A stretch of 64,000 bases of DNA from Coptis chinensis. Taxonomy: Eukaryota; Streptophyta; Magnoliopsida; Ranunculales; Ranunculaceae. Made by a program: the position numbers and the translations under genes. The notes beneath the pieces were generated by a model. It did no database searches. It was not told the origin of the DNA and saw only the letters and a program-made list of their open reading frames with translations. The stretch covers positions 80,691,501 through 80,755,500 of the forward strand of contig CM027378.1 in assembly GCA_015680905.1 (NCBI GenBank), in the 5' to 3' direction. Shown one piece after another: positions 35,835-46,575 of this stretch; within the stretch, counting starts at the first letter, position 1, and the number at the start of each line of letters is the position of its first letter.

Positions 35835-38800
35835 CAGTGGCGGAGCCAGGAAAGTAAGTGAGGGTGAGCCAGCCAGACAAAAACCAAGCATACAAAATAA
35901 TAATAATAATAATAATATCAAGTCTAAACAATATTAGAAATAATCAAATCTAAACAAGTACTTGTTCATAGTTGTCCTCGACGGCCTTCTTTTTCGTCAT
36001 CTTTCTTCATCTTCTGGAAGCGTTGTAAGATCAACTCGGTATCAATGCTATCAAAAACTTCTTTTTCAATGTATGTTATTAAACAATCATTCAACCATTC
36101 ATCCGCCATCCGATTGCGCAGACGATTCTTTATGATATTCATAGCAGAAAATGCCCTCTCCACAGTGGCAGTAGCAACAGGTAAAATCAGCGCCAACTTA
36201 ATCAACAAATAAACAAGTGGGTACACAATGTCTTTCTTCGTCTCCACCATTTTTTTAGCTAGGCCGTTAATTCCATTTGCTGCACCAAACTTAGTATCGG
36301 AACGCACATCAATAATATAATTCTCAAGTTGATCCGCTAATTCCATCTGATCTATCTCTGAAAAATCATCGGGATAAAGTCGAGCAAAACTGATCAACTT
36401 TTGCTTATCGAAAGAAACAAACGATTCACTAGGATCAAGACATGCCATACAAAGAAGTAATTCTATGTTTGCTTCATTAAACCGGTCATTTAACTCTTGA
36501 AGTTGCAAATCAATACAATGATAGAATAATCTAACACGATAGTAATGTAAATTGGTGCTTCTTTCTGCTTTTCGTCGAGACCTCCCTCTAGCCATATACC
36601 TCTCTTCCATATTTGGAACAACCACATCATGTTTGGCACATAGTGAAGAAACTTTAGTCAGAAGACTATCCCATCCATCATCTTTCATCGCCTGTAAGCG
36701 TACCTTTGTTATTTTAACAAGAGCCATGGCATTGACAATGTCTTGGTCTTCACGCTGCAAAGCCTTTGACAAATCATTGCTAATTCCTAGTATCGTTTTC
36801 ATCAAATGCAAATTGAAGATAAATTCAAAAGATTGCACTGAATCCAATAATCCGTAAGCCTCACCTCTTTGTTCCGAGCTTGAACCATTTTCTGCTACAT
36901 TATCAAGCACATCAACTACTGAACCACAAGTGGTTATCATGCCAAGAAGTGTATAATAGTGTGAGCCCCATCGAGTGTCACCAGATCGTTTAAGACTAGT
37001 CTCTTGATTCAACCCTTTGCCACTTGAAATTTCTCCGCTTTGTAATGTTGCAACAACTCTAGCCTTCATTGCATCGCGCAACATATCTCGTCGCTTACAT
37101 GATGCTCCAATAGTATTTACCACATTAGAGAGAATACTAAAAAGGTTAGCGATTGACTCATGGTTCTTTGCAACTGATATAAGGGCTCTGAAGCTGATGA
37201 GCAAAACAATGAACATAAAATGCAGACTCATTCTCCTTCATTACAAGTGCTTTTAGGCCATTCAAATCACCTTGCATATTGCTGGCCCCATCATACCCTT
37301 GTCCACGCAGTCTAGATATGCTCAACTCATGCTTGGAGAACAACTCATCGATTGCCTTTTTAAGTGTTACTGCACTAGTTTCCTTAACATGCACAACTCC
37401 AAAAAATCTCTCAATCACGCAACCTTTCTTGTCGACATAACGTAAAACAACTGCCATTTTCTCCTTAATTGATATATCACGTGCTTCATAAACTAAAATA
37501 GCAAATAATGAATTTCCATAATCTTTTAGAATAGTATTTGTAGTTTCCACAGTAGCCGAATTCACTATATCTTTTTGGATATCAGGTGAGGTCAATTTCC
37601 GATTTTTAGAAGCATTATCAAGAACTTTCTTAATGACTTTGTTATGATATTTCAGAAACTATATAAGTTCAAGAAAAATACCTTTATTGATCTACTCATC
37701 TGATTCATCATGGCCACGGAAAGCTAAACCTTGTCTCAAAAGAAACCTAATGCAATCAGTTATTGCAGTTAGGTGTATTCGATAATCCCTTTGAACTTGG
37801 TCAGATTGTCTGTGAAGAAATGTCTCGATATGCTGCTCTTGATTTAACAAAGCTTGTGCTGCCCTGTAAGCAATATTATGAGCACTATTTGGTCCTCCAA
37901 TGTGCTCTTTTAATTTGGTTTTCCTTTCCCAATTAGTAAATCCCCTGTGAGAAAAAACATCCCCACCTCCTTGTGCCCCCTTATTAGGTTTAAAGAGATA
38001 ACAATATAGACAAAACGCGGCATCCTCGTGAATACTATATTCCAACCAACTAAACTCCTCATACCACTCTTTTCAAAGCGCCGGATTTTCTTGCCTCTTG
38101 TTCTTGGAGGAAAAGCATGATTAGGCTGGCAAGGACCCCTAAGCAAATACGCTCTTCTCATCGAGTCTTGATCATTAGGATGATAATCTGAAATTTTTTT
38201 CCTCAAGATGGGGGTCTCCCCGAAGACTAGACAAGTCAAGTTCTTCACGTTGAACCCTCTTTTTGACGGGGTTGTTCAACACCACCATCCTCGTTTCTTG
38301 GTGACTTCGGCTTTGAGGAGGATCCTACTTCAACACTAGCAACATCATTTGTGTTATTAGGTGGCTGAGTAGGTTGAGCGGGCAACGACTTTCCTTTGAT
38401 AAAAAACTTTAACATATCTGTTTAAATAATTAAAATAAACCATTAATCAATTGAATTGAAATTGCACTAATTAAAATAAACCACCAATGTTATTATGATA
38501 TTCACAAAATAAAATTAAATAAAAATATGTGGTTTAATGAATTTACAAAAAGAATATAAAAAAATTAAAAAAACATGATTTAGGAATCAACATGAAAAGA
38601 TTAAAAATAAGACAAGAAGTTTAATAATATTAGATTTACCTAGAAGACTTTAGAATAAAAAGGCTTTAAAATAAAAAAGCAAAGAGTCAAAATTGAGTAC
38701 CGGGATTTTTGTTTCGTTATTTATCTTGGAGTACTGGAGTTTTTTGTTTCGGTGTATGCTATGCTTTTTTTTTGTCTTTTTGTGGGTTATGGGTTTGGGT

Positions 38801-39033
38801 TTGGGTTTTTATTTCGAGGCAATTATGCAAATACTGTTGAGTGATAATATTTTTAAATTTGTCCTGACTCGTGAGAAAGTGAAGAGTACGATGGGATTTC
38901 GTCTTTTATACTGTTTTTGGGTTACCGGTTTTTAGTTTCCGCCAAACACTCAAAGTACAACTTTTTTTTTTTTTTTGTTTACCGAAAGTTGAGGGTGAGC
39001 CAGGGCGTACCCTGCCCCCCTGGCTCCGCCATG
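35835..39033 (-). mobile_element. defective hAT element, about 3.2 kb
   Basis: Left terminus CAGTGGCGGAGCCAGG, right terminus inverted as CATGGCGGAGCCAGGGG. Subterminal GAGGGTGAGCCAG occurs at both ends. These are classic hAT ends. I could not find a clean 8-bp TSD: 35827-35834 is CACATATG and 39034-39041 is CATGGTGT. It begins 24 bp outside the MULE's right target duplication. Confidence 0.75.
35966..38250 (-). pseudogene. hAT transposase (TTF zinc finger, DUF4371, dimerisation domain)
   Basis: Minus-strand order. First is ISDYHPNDQDSMRRAYLLRG and the TTF-type finger region EYSIHEDAAFCLYCYLF, VFSHRGFTNW. Next is the DUF4371 block LTSPDIQKDIVN, LVYEARDIS and LRGQGYDGASNMQG, carrying catalytic-region residues, then VHCFAHQLQ and GDTRWGSHY. 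Last is the C-terminal hAT dimerisation segment VYPLVYLLIKLALILPVATATVERAF in pieces, AMNIIKNRLRNRM. It is broken by a frameshift near 38080 (between RRFEK and WYEEF), stops at about 37693 and 37660, and a frameshift near 37185 (after AHQLQ). The last 421-codon frame is still open, so the element is not ancient. Confidence 0.85.
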
Positions 39034-40930
39034 CATGGTGTATCTCTTTTGGGCACGAGCTTGAATTGTTAATCAAGCTTTTTTCAGCTGTAAGTTCTAA
39101 GTTCGATCTAACAAATGGGTGTTATGTCATCCATTTAAACGGGTATCAAGATAGCATAAGGTCTATTGCTTAAGAGACCAGATCTGCTGATCTTCAAAAA
39201 AGATATTCTTCTAACTCGGGGCAGTGATCCAGTATATCTCTGTTGTTAATCGAGAAATGCTAATAATTAAATGACACTTCAGAATGAGTACTCCTTCAGA
39301 ATATTCAATGTTGGATGTGAATTTGAGTTCTCGAGTTCACAGACACAGGTGATCTCTATGCAATTCATTGAAGACTTAATTTGTCTAAATTCCTTTTGAC
39401 AATATATACATATCTTTAGGCTACATTCATTCCTCTTGTATTAGGATCTAACTTCTGGAAAGGGTGAAACTGTTAGTGCAGTGTTGAGGTGTATGGTGCT
39501 GTACTAGTTTACCCTTCACTCCTTCAGGAGGATTTGGTTACTAAGGTCGGCCTCATTGATGAATCAAATAGATGTAAGGAATTTGCAACATGACTCCTAG
39601 GTGCAGAGTGATACTCCTACCAACCAAGTTTGGCATTTTAAGAGTACGTGAAAGTGTGAAACTATGTATGACACTCTGACACCATGCCTGGTAGACTGGT
39701 TGGTTACTATTTGGTTGGTGTAGTGTATGCTTCACGACCAAGAGCACTATGGGGGGTGGCTGATTGATGGTGTTTGGGCATGAGTGACTTGCCCCAAGGT
39801 ACTTAGGTAGTGACCTTGTTCCGGCAACCGCACCAGATAGAAGAACGGCATGTACCAAAAAAAAAAAAGCGCCATCATGCATTGGCGCATGGCTGCACTA
39901 TGGCTACGTCCACATACATAAATTACATACGGAGTTAACATACGCAATCGTACTTACCTACATATATAATTATTTTTTGCGACCTAAGTGGAAATTGTAT
40001 TAAAAAAAATAAGAGGAAAAAACTGTACAAACTGGATTAGGACAGCTCATAGCTAATCCTTTGACAAAACGTCAACTAAATATCAAATAAACTAGATCAT
40101 ACAATATGGGACCAGAAATATATCATTTAGATTCGCATCAAGTGAATCCAAAGACATTTTCCATCAGTATGATGTATATGGTAGATACAAGTATATTTAA
40201 CAGCATTTTCTCATCATTATTCTTAGAAGTAAGGTACAGGGAGTATGATGTATATGGTAGATATATACTATATTTAACAGTATTTTCTCATCATTATTCT
40301 TAGAAGTAAGGTACATCCCTGTGGAGGTTATAGTGCCTTAATGTTGACAACAATGAGCAACTGAAACTCTTCAAATCAACACATTTTGTCAGAAAATTAA
40401 AGATCAATATGTGGTTGGTCGGCAGTTCTAATTACCAATCTTCATCCATATCCTATTGAAGTATTGAAGTTAATGCCCATAGACAAATAAAACAACACAC
40501 ATGTTTTCATTATGTTTTCGTAAATGATCAGCAGAAAAAAATCTTTATAACCATAAACTCCTGCGACCGCCTACTTATACGGAGTACAAACAATTTGATC
40601 TTCTTTTGGGACCAGCAGGGTTTGGAAAAACTACGTACTGCATTAGTACTTGCTACAAAAATGGCCAGACTTAACAGATCTTCATTGATTTTGGGACCAG
40701 CAGAATAGGAAATCAAGTAAACAAGTGAGCAAAATCCTCCCAACACTTACAGAAATTGGATTACAGAGGTAGGGATTCAGTCTTGAAGTTACATTAAACA
40801 AACCCAAAAGGATATGTATATATAAAAACAGAATGCTAACACTCATAACTTCACCTTATTCTACACTAAAAACTGTAAAAGGACATTGTATATTTGCAGT
40901 AACTACATTATATCTCCATTATCTATGCGA
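39034..40930. other. intergenic, small tandem repeat at 40166-40317
   Basis: No gene recognised. Two copies of a 76-bp unit starting AGTATGATGTATATGGTAG (40166 and 40242) contain ATTTTCTCATCATTATTC. A run of 12 A is at 39859-39870. Long frames at 39553-39947 lack any motif. Confidence 0.5.
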
Positions 40931-42681
40931 CTATGGATTCATTCGAGCCTGCTGATTCATCCTGGCAGCTGCTGCCATAGAATCAGCCACGCCACCAGGA
41001 TATGTAGACATATTTGGATTGTTCCTCAGTTCCGTGCCTATCACTCCTTCAGCGTCTTCCCTTGTCACCTCTTTGTCAGCTGGAAGCTTTGTTCTTGCAT
41101 ACGAGAGTACATCACCGAGCTTAGTCTTGACCTCGTCTTGCATCAACTTGCATTAACATCTGCTGTAGTCTGCAGATTGAGCACTAGCAGCCACACCTCC
41201 TGCTCCTGCTCCTGGTGTGATGATGTTGATGCCTGTTACTTCAGCTGCTTGTATTGCTGCGGCATCACTTTGATCAACTGGTTTATTTCTGGCTGTAAAA
41301 GCTGTTGCTTCCAAAGCTTCTCCAATAGTGACTGCGTCTCCGTCTAGAGCAGATGCTGGGGCTGTAGCTCGAATTGGAGCTGTCGCTGAGTAATCTGCTA
41401 CAACCTACGTACCGAAAGTTTTGATTAAGCAATAAGCTTCTTAAGTTGCAAACTAGCATATTATTACTAATTATTGAGTACCTGTGGCCAATGTTTTGAA
41501 AACCGAACCGGTAATCGAACCGATTTTTTGTTAAAATGGTTCAACCAGATTCACCCATGGTTCGACTCGGTTGGACCGATTGATGTTTATTTAGCAAATT
41601 TTTTAATAATTATAATAATAAAATAAATAAATACATGTTTTAATTCAATATTAATTAATATTATATATCAAAATAAATTTCTTATACAAGAAATACATAG
41701 TAGTATGTTGGTTTGGAGTTTAGATTATCTTGTTTAGGTGTTAGGTTCAACTCCCCACATTATCAATTTTTCAAAAAAAAAAAAATTTACCAGTTCCGAT
41801 CGGACCCCAGTCCAACCACCGGTCTGGTCCGGTTTTCTAAACACTGCCTGTGGCACTATTTTTAAAATTTTTAAATAGCTTCAGTATATATTCAAAACAT
41901 GCAAGTATGCGAACGGTGCTACATATTGGTGTTGTGTCGATTTTATGAATTCTAGTTCTAATTTTAAAAACAATATAAAAATATTCGGAGGAGTTGAATA
42001 TAATTTTAGTGTCGTAAAAGAAGTTTTCTAAATTATTTTAAATAATATGAAACTAATTCTAATTTTAATAAAATAAAAGAGTTTTTTTGTAAATTATTAA
42101 AAAAATTAGAAATTGATTAGAATAATTAAAAAAAATGGTTTTAAAATCTTAAAATAGAGAGATTAAAAATGCACTGTTCGGTTGAGAAGTATACCTCCTA
42201 AATACCCGGCTATTATATAGTGTAGAGATTATAAGACGAGTTAAGACGTTGAAATATCATAAGCTTATATCACCTATCGAATTTCATAAAATCGGTATAG
42301 TCTACACTACCGCTAGTTCTTTGAAATGTTTAATACCTGTCCAGCAACGAACTCAGTAATTATCCGTCTATCAGCAACCTCGGTTTCAGTGACAGTAACA
42401 CCTTGATCAGCTCATCAGCAGCAGCAACCTCAGTTTCTGTATGGGCCATAAGCCCAGCCCTTTCATTAAGTGTTGCAGACTTGCAGTAGATTGCATTGTT
42501 GCAGCAGGCCCACCTTTTTGGGTTTGCCCAAGAACCATATTCTCAGCGGCTTGCATCATGCTGCAACTCTTGGTGCTACGGGCTTCTCTGCAAGATCGCC
42601 AGATATGTCAAACACTTGACCATATTTGATGGGCTCTGCTTTCTCAGCATCTTCAGGCCTTCTTGGTTGTTCTTGACTCAT
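40931..42681 (-). pseudogene. LEA protein, seed maturation protein (SMP, D-34 type) pseudogene
   Basis: Two minus-strand exons, 42681-42337 and 41404-40931, with GT-AG junctions. Exon 1 starts MSQEQPRRPEDAEK, IKYGQVFDISGDLAEKPVAP, the D-34 N-terminus. Exon 2 holds the SMP repeats: ALDGDAVTIGEALEATA, KPVDQSDAAAIQAAE and GVAASAQSA, then LGDVLSYARTKLPADK, TREDAEGVIGTELRNNP and MSTYPGGVADSMAAAARM. D-34 proteins are hydrophilic, desiccation-linked seed proteins. At least three frameshifts in exon 1 (one base lost before the MMQAAENM segment, 11 extra bases after MQS, one near ADEL) and a 7-base insertion plus stop in exon 2 (SADYSRC-stop) disrupt it. The reading frames either side stay well conserved. 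Confidence 0.82.
41489..41846. mobile_element. hAT-type MITE in SMP intron, 8-bp TSD CCTGTGGC
   Basis: 358 bp flanked by CCTGTGGC at 41481-41488 and 41847-41854. The termini CAATGTTTTGAAAACCG and, inverted, CAGTGTTTAGAAAACCG form the inverted repeat. The ends are rich in AACCGG-type words and the interior is AT-rich. No coding sequence. Confidence 0.85.
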
Positions 42682-43172
42682 TTTTGAAGATATAGTGAGT
42701 CGGTTTCGAATCTCTGGCAAAGATAAGTTTGAGATTGCCATTTGAAAATGAGGTTTTTATGGGTGGACTGATGGAAGTGAGAAATGGACACCTGGGTTGT
42801 GAAGTGAAATGTGGAAGTGTCTATGTAGGACAGTTTCACTGATTTTTCATGTGGCAGCTTGTTTGGATGTTGTGTGAGCATTGCTACTATTATGGCGCGT
42901 AGTGGATTCCTTATGCAATTTTGTCAATTTTATTTTTTATTTTTTTTTATTGACAAATCTGTTTTAAATTAGATCAGTAACTCTTTAATGTTTACGGGTT
43001 TGAGCCCCAGGTATCATCACCTGGCCAAAGATTTTACTGACTTTGCTAGTCAGTACCTGCCAATTTTACCTATTCCCTAGTCTCTACATGAATCTTTGTT
43101 TTCCTATCTATTTTAGGGTTCTAAAACAAAATCAAAATGCTATAGGGCCTCTTCAGGGGCTGCTTCCAAAGA
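42682..43172. other. SMP upstream region and intergenic
   Basis: No gene. This would be the promoter side of the SMP pseudogene. No G-box or RY element pair stood out. Confidence 0.4.
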
Positions 43173-43373
43173 AGGGGCAGATCTAGGGTGGGGCGCACAC
43201 CCAATTTTTCCGTTGAAAAAAAAAAATATTAGTTATAATAGTATAATTCTTCCAAAAAAATATTTGTAGTGTATGCTAGTTGTAGCCGCCCGTCTTGAGT
43301 GGCAATCCTGAATATTTGTGGTATATGTTAGTTGTAGCAGCCCCCTTGAGTGGCAATCCTGGATCCGCCCCTG
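43173..43373. mobile_element. small hAT-like MITE, copy A
   Basis: It starts AGGGGCAGATCTAGGG and ends CCTGGATCCGCCCCTG, which are inverted versions of each other. Inside, TTGTAG..GAGTGGCAATCCT occurs twice. Its left flank (CTTCCAAAGA) no longer matches the right flank CTTCCAGC. Confidence 0.65.
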
Positions 43374-43527
43374 CTTCCAGCTTGTATTTTTTGAAACTAC
43401 TATGAGAGGTTCACCGAAAACCCTTGCGACTCAACTCCAAATCTCTAATGGCAGACTCTATTATCCATGTTGCCTATCTTAAAAAAACTTTATTTTAAAA
43501 GTTGCGGGTAACAAGTATATGGGGCGC

Positions 43528-43953
43528 GGTATTTACACCCCAACTAATGGGATTGACACCCTTTTGACAAATTCCTTGGCACCCCTCCATTAATCATATA
43601 AGTTGACGTACACCTCCTACATCTCTCCATTCTCATGACAACAAACTTTTGCAATCTTTATATACTCGTTGCAGCGTATTATCGTGGTTTTGGAGATATC
43701 ATGGTATTTGTATGTCGTGAGTATTCAAAACTATAGGAAAAAAAAAGAAAAAAAGTCGTTATTTGCAACAAAGATTTGCCATAAGATGTGAGAACCCACG
43801 ACAACTCACTGTCGTGAATGTGAGAACTCACACCAATTCGGTGACGTGGGACTATCGAGCATATTGGGTGTAAAAGGACATATAGGAAATAACTATTATT
43901 CTTCTACCATTTTGCCAAAGGAGTATCAATCCCATAAAGTGGGTGTAAATACC
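43528..43953. mobile_element. MITE with GGTATTTACACCC termini
   Basis: GGTATTTACACCC..TAATGGGATTGACACCC..TTTGACAAATTCC at the left is mirrored at the right by TTTTGCCAAAGGAGTATCAATCCCAT..GGGTGTAAATACC. A second copy begins at about 45180 and is cut by the LTR insertion at 45407. Confidence 0.6.
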
Positions 43954-44449
43954 ACCGCCTAAGTCTCTACACTATATAGTTGACTTTCTTGGAAGCACCC
44001 CTCAACTAGGAAATTTTTTATTTCCTACATCTTACAATTTAGAAGCACCTCCCTCAATTATTATAATCAGCTTCCCCCTTTTAAAAATTATTTTTAAAAA
44101 AAAACTCCCTCACTTCACTAAAATTAGAAAAACGTCCCTCCCAAAATTAAAATCAACTCTTTTTTTTTTAAAATAATTTCGAAGAGTCTCTCTCATGTCA
44201 CAAAAATCCTTAGATATATATTATAGCTGTACCCTCTTGGCTCTATTTTTTGAGCCTTTAGAGAGTGTCCACATCATACAACTAAATTACTAAAAATCAG
44301 AGCGAAAAACCAAAAGTTTCGAAAACGTATGAGACCAAAATAAGAAATATGGGTTTCCTTCTTTACGAGTGGGTTCTTTCTACTTCATATACAAAAACTC
44401 TCTTCTGCAGCTTTGTTAAAAAGAACTTTACACCACTCCTATCTAGGAC

Positions 44450-44803
44450 TTACCTGAAAAACTCTGTTGTATAGTACCAAATCAAATGAAGGATCATGTG
44501 AAATATGTCATATTTCACAGGCTTTGGGTTCCAAAGAAAATGTCGCTGCACCCTCCTCACTCTCAATTGTAGTTTTTTACACTTCTCCTCTAGTATTGAA
44601 AGGAAAATATTTTTCAAGTTTGGAATGTCTTTCTCAGGGATGAATACTGCAAGTGCCTCCCAGTTCAAAACCTCAAAGAAGCGAGGCACGAAATTGTCTG
44701 ATATAATCACAAGGACACATTCATAAAAGATGGCCTCAACCACTCTTGGGATGTTCACCTCAAAACCCTTTGCGCAGATACAATACTTGCTGTTCTTCAT
44801 GTG
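44450..44803 (-). pseudogene. exostosin-family glycosyltransferase (GT47) C-terminal fragment
   Basis: The minus-strand frame reads HMKNSKYCICAKGFEVN, PRVVEAIFYECV, VIISDNFVPRFFEVLNWEA, EKDIPNLKNI and VQRHFLWNPKPVKYDIFHMIL, the donor-binding C-terminal half of plant exostosin-like GT47 enzymes (Golgi cell-wall polysaccharide synthesis). The catalytic half is absent. The 5' side of the fragment is split by the MITE at 44812, and the 3' end has drifted (WYYTTEFFR). Substitutions such as VPRFF for the family VPPFF support a relic. Confidence 0.75.
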
Positions 44804-44811
44804 CTTCCAGC

Positions 44812-45025
44812 CAGGGGCAGATCTAGGGGTGGGGGGCACACCCAATTTTTCCGTCGAAAAAAAAAATACTAGTTATAATAATGTATATAATTCCTCCAAA
44901 AAAATATTTGTAGTGTATGTTAGTTGTAGCAACCCCTCTTGAGTGGAAATCCTAGATATTTGTGGTGTATGTTAGTTGTAGACTTGTAGCATCCCCCTTG
45001 AGTGGCAATCCTGGATCCACCCCTG
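44812..45025. mobile_element. hAT MITE, 214 bp, TSD CTTCCAGC
   Basis: It is flanked by CTTCCAGC at 44804-44811 and 45026-45033. The terminal inverted repeats are CAGGGGCAGATCTAGG and, inverted, CAGGGGTGGATCCAGG. It interrupts the exostosin fragment. This is the better preserved copy of the element at 43173. Confidence 0.88.
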
Positions 45026-45406
45026 CTTCCAGCTTGTATTTTTTGAAACTACTATGAGAGGTTCACCGGAAACCCTTGCGACTCAACTCCAAATCTCCAA
45101 TGGCAGACTCTATTATCCATGTTGCCTATCTTAAAAAAACTTTATTTTAAAAGTTGTGGGTAATAAGTATATGGGGTGTGGTATTTACACCCTAACTAAT
45201 GGGATTGACACCCTTTTGACAAATTCCTTGGCACCCCTCCATTAATCATATAAGTTGACGTACACCTCCTACATCTCTCCATTCTCACGGCAACAAACTT
45301 TTGCAATCTTTATATACTCATTGCAGCGTATTACCGTGGTTTTGGAGATATCACAGTATCCATTTGCTGTGGGTTTTGGGATATCATGGTATTTGTATGT
45401 CGTGAG

Positions 45407-46575
45407 TGATAAGTGCTCAAAAAGTGCTATTTAACCCTCGATTATGCCTCATGTTTAGTTATCTTAGTGGACTAATAGTGTTTGTAAGTTATGTTTTATG
45501 ATTCTACAGGTCAAAGAGAGAGTTTTGTGGAATATTAGAGAAAAAGGGATAAAACGGAGCAATTCGGAGCATTAAGGATCACATGAGAAGCCCGTGGACA
45601 ATCATGGAGAAGGCCAAGGAATTGGAGCTATTAAAGATGCGACTTGGACCTATTTTAAAGCCTATTTGGAAGCCCAAGGCCAAATAATTCGTTGCTTGGA
45701 CCAAAGCCCACAAAAGAGGATAGAAGGATAGAGCAGAAGAGATAAAATAGGCTTACGCGTCTGGGACGCATTGATCGCGTTTGAGACGCATGAATAGTGC
45801 GTTCAGACGCATGGATCGATACTGTAGCCAATTCCTTCTCAATTTTGGAGACGAAGTTGGACTCGGAAAGAAGTCTATTTGTATTAGGAAACAAATGACG
45901 GTTTGGAATGCTTCTAGAGCTCATTGTAACCCCTATAAATAGAGGATCTAAGTGCCTCATGTAATTGACCAATTCACTTATATTCTTGTCTCCTAACTTT
46001 GAGGCGAGAGAGATTAATAATAAAAGATCGGTTTTAACTAGCTGAGTCTTAATAAATTAGTCTTTCTAGTCTTATGTTCTTCGACTCTTCTTCTTCTTCT
46101 CGTTCTTCGTGTTCTTCCTTCTTTATGGAAGGCTAATTTTCTCCTTCAAGGGAGAAGATGAAGCCGGTGCTTAGGGTTTGTTGATTCTTATGGTTTATGG
46201 TGTTCTTCAATCAGGTTAGTTCTTTATGTTTTTAGTTATTAGTTCTATTGCCCAGACCAGGGGATGGAAGTATAGATTAAAGTTTTTATTTATTGCAATC
46301 GAATATCATGCTAGTTTAGGATTTTATTTATTGCAATTAAATATTTGCTAGTGACATGCTTTTATTTATTGCAATTGAATATAATACTAGAATAGAATTT
46401 TATTTATTGTAATTGAATATTATACTATTATTCTCTACTTTTCTTCTAGTTGTGTAATGTTTTAGAGTAAGGGAAGTATTCCTTGTGTTTGCCTTAGATG
46501 GTGATTCATTGAATAGCTACCCAAGCTCACATAAAAGGAAAGAAGATACTAATAACATGAACATAAGAACAACCT
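45407..46575 (+). repeat. 5' LTR, left part
   Basis: It starts TGATAAGTGCTC. A run of ACGC words (45753-45812: ACGCGTCTGGGACGC, GAGACGCATG, CAGACGCATGG) lies before the TATA box CTATAAATAG at 45933. The LTR resumes at 58699 after the inserted Tekay element. Joined length is about 1.58 kb. Confidence 0.75.

Larger units (their letters stand above)
43374..45406 (+). repeat. direct duplication of a ~570-bp block
   Basis: Block A (43173-43740) recurs as block B (44812-45406) in the same orientation, about 1.65 kb apart and over 90% alike by eye (shared CTTGTATTTTTTGAAACTAC, CAAATTCCTTGGCACCCCTCC). Block B has an extra 35 bp or so around 45356. Its right end is lost to the LTR. Confidence 0.8.

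Noticed and set aside
36552-36857. Plus-strand frame of 101 aa
   Set aside because: Antisense of the conserved hAT transposase frame.
35827-39041. 8-bp target duplication for the hAT element
   Set aside because: CACATATG and CATGGTGT do not match. I report the element on termini and transposase only.
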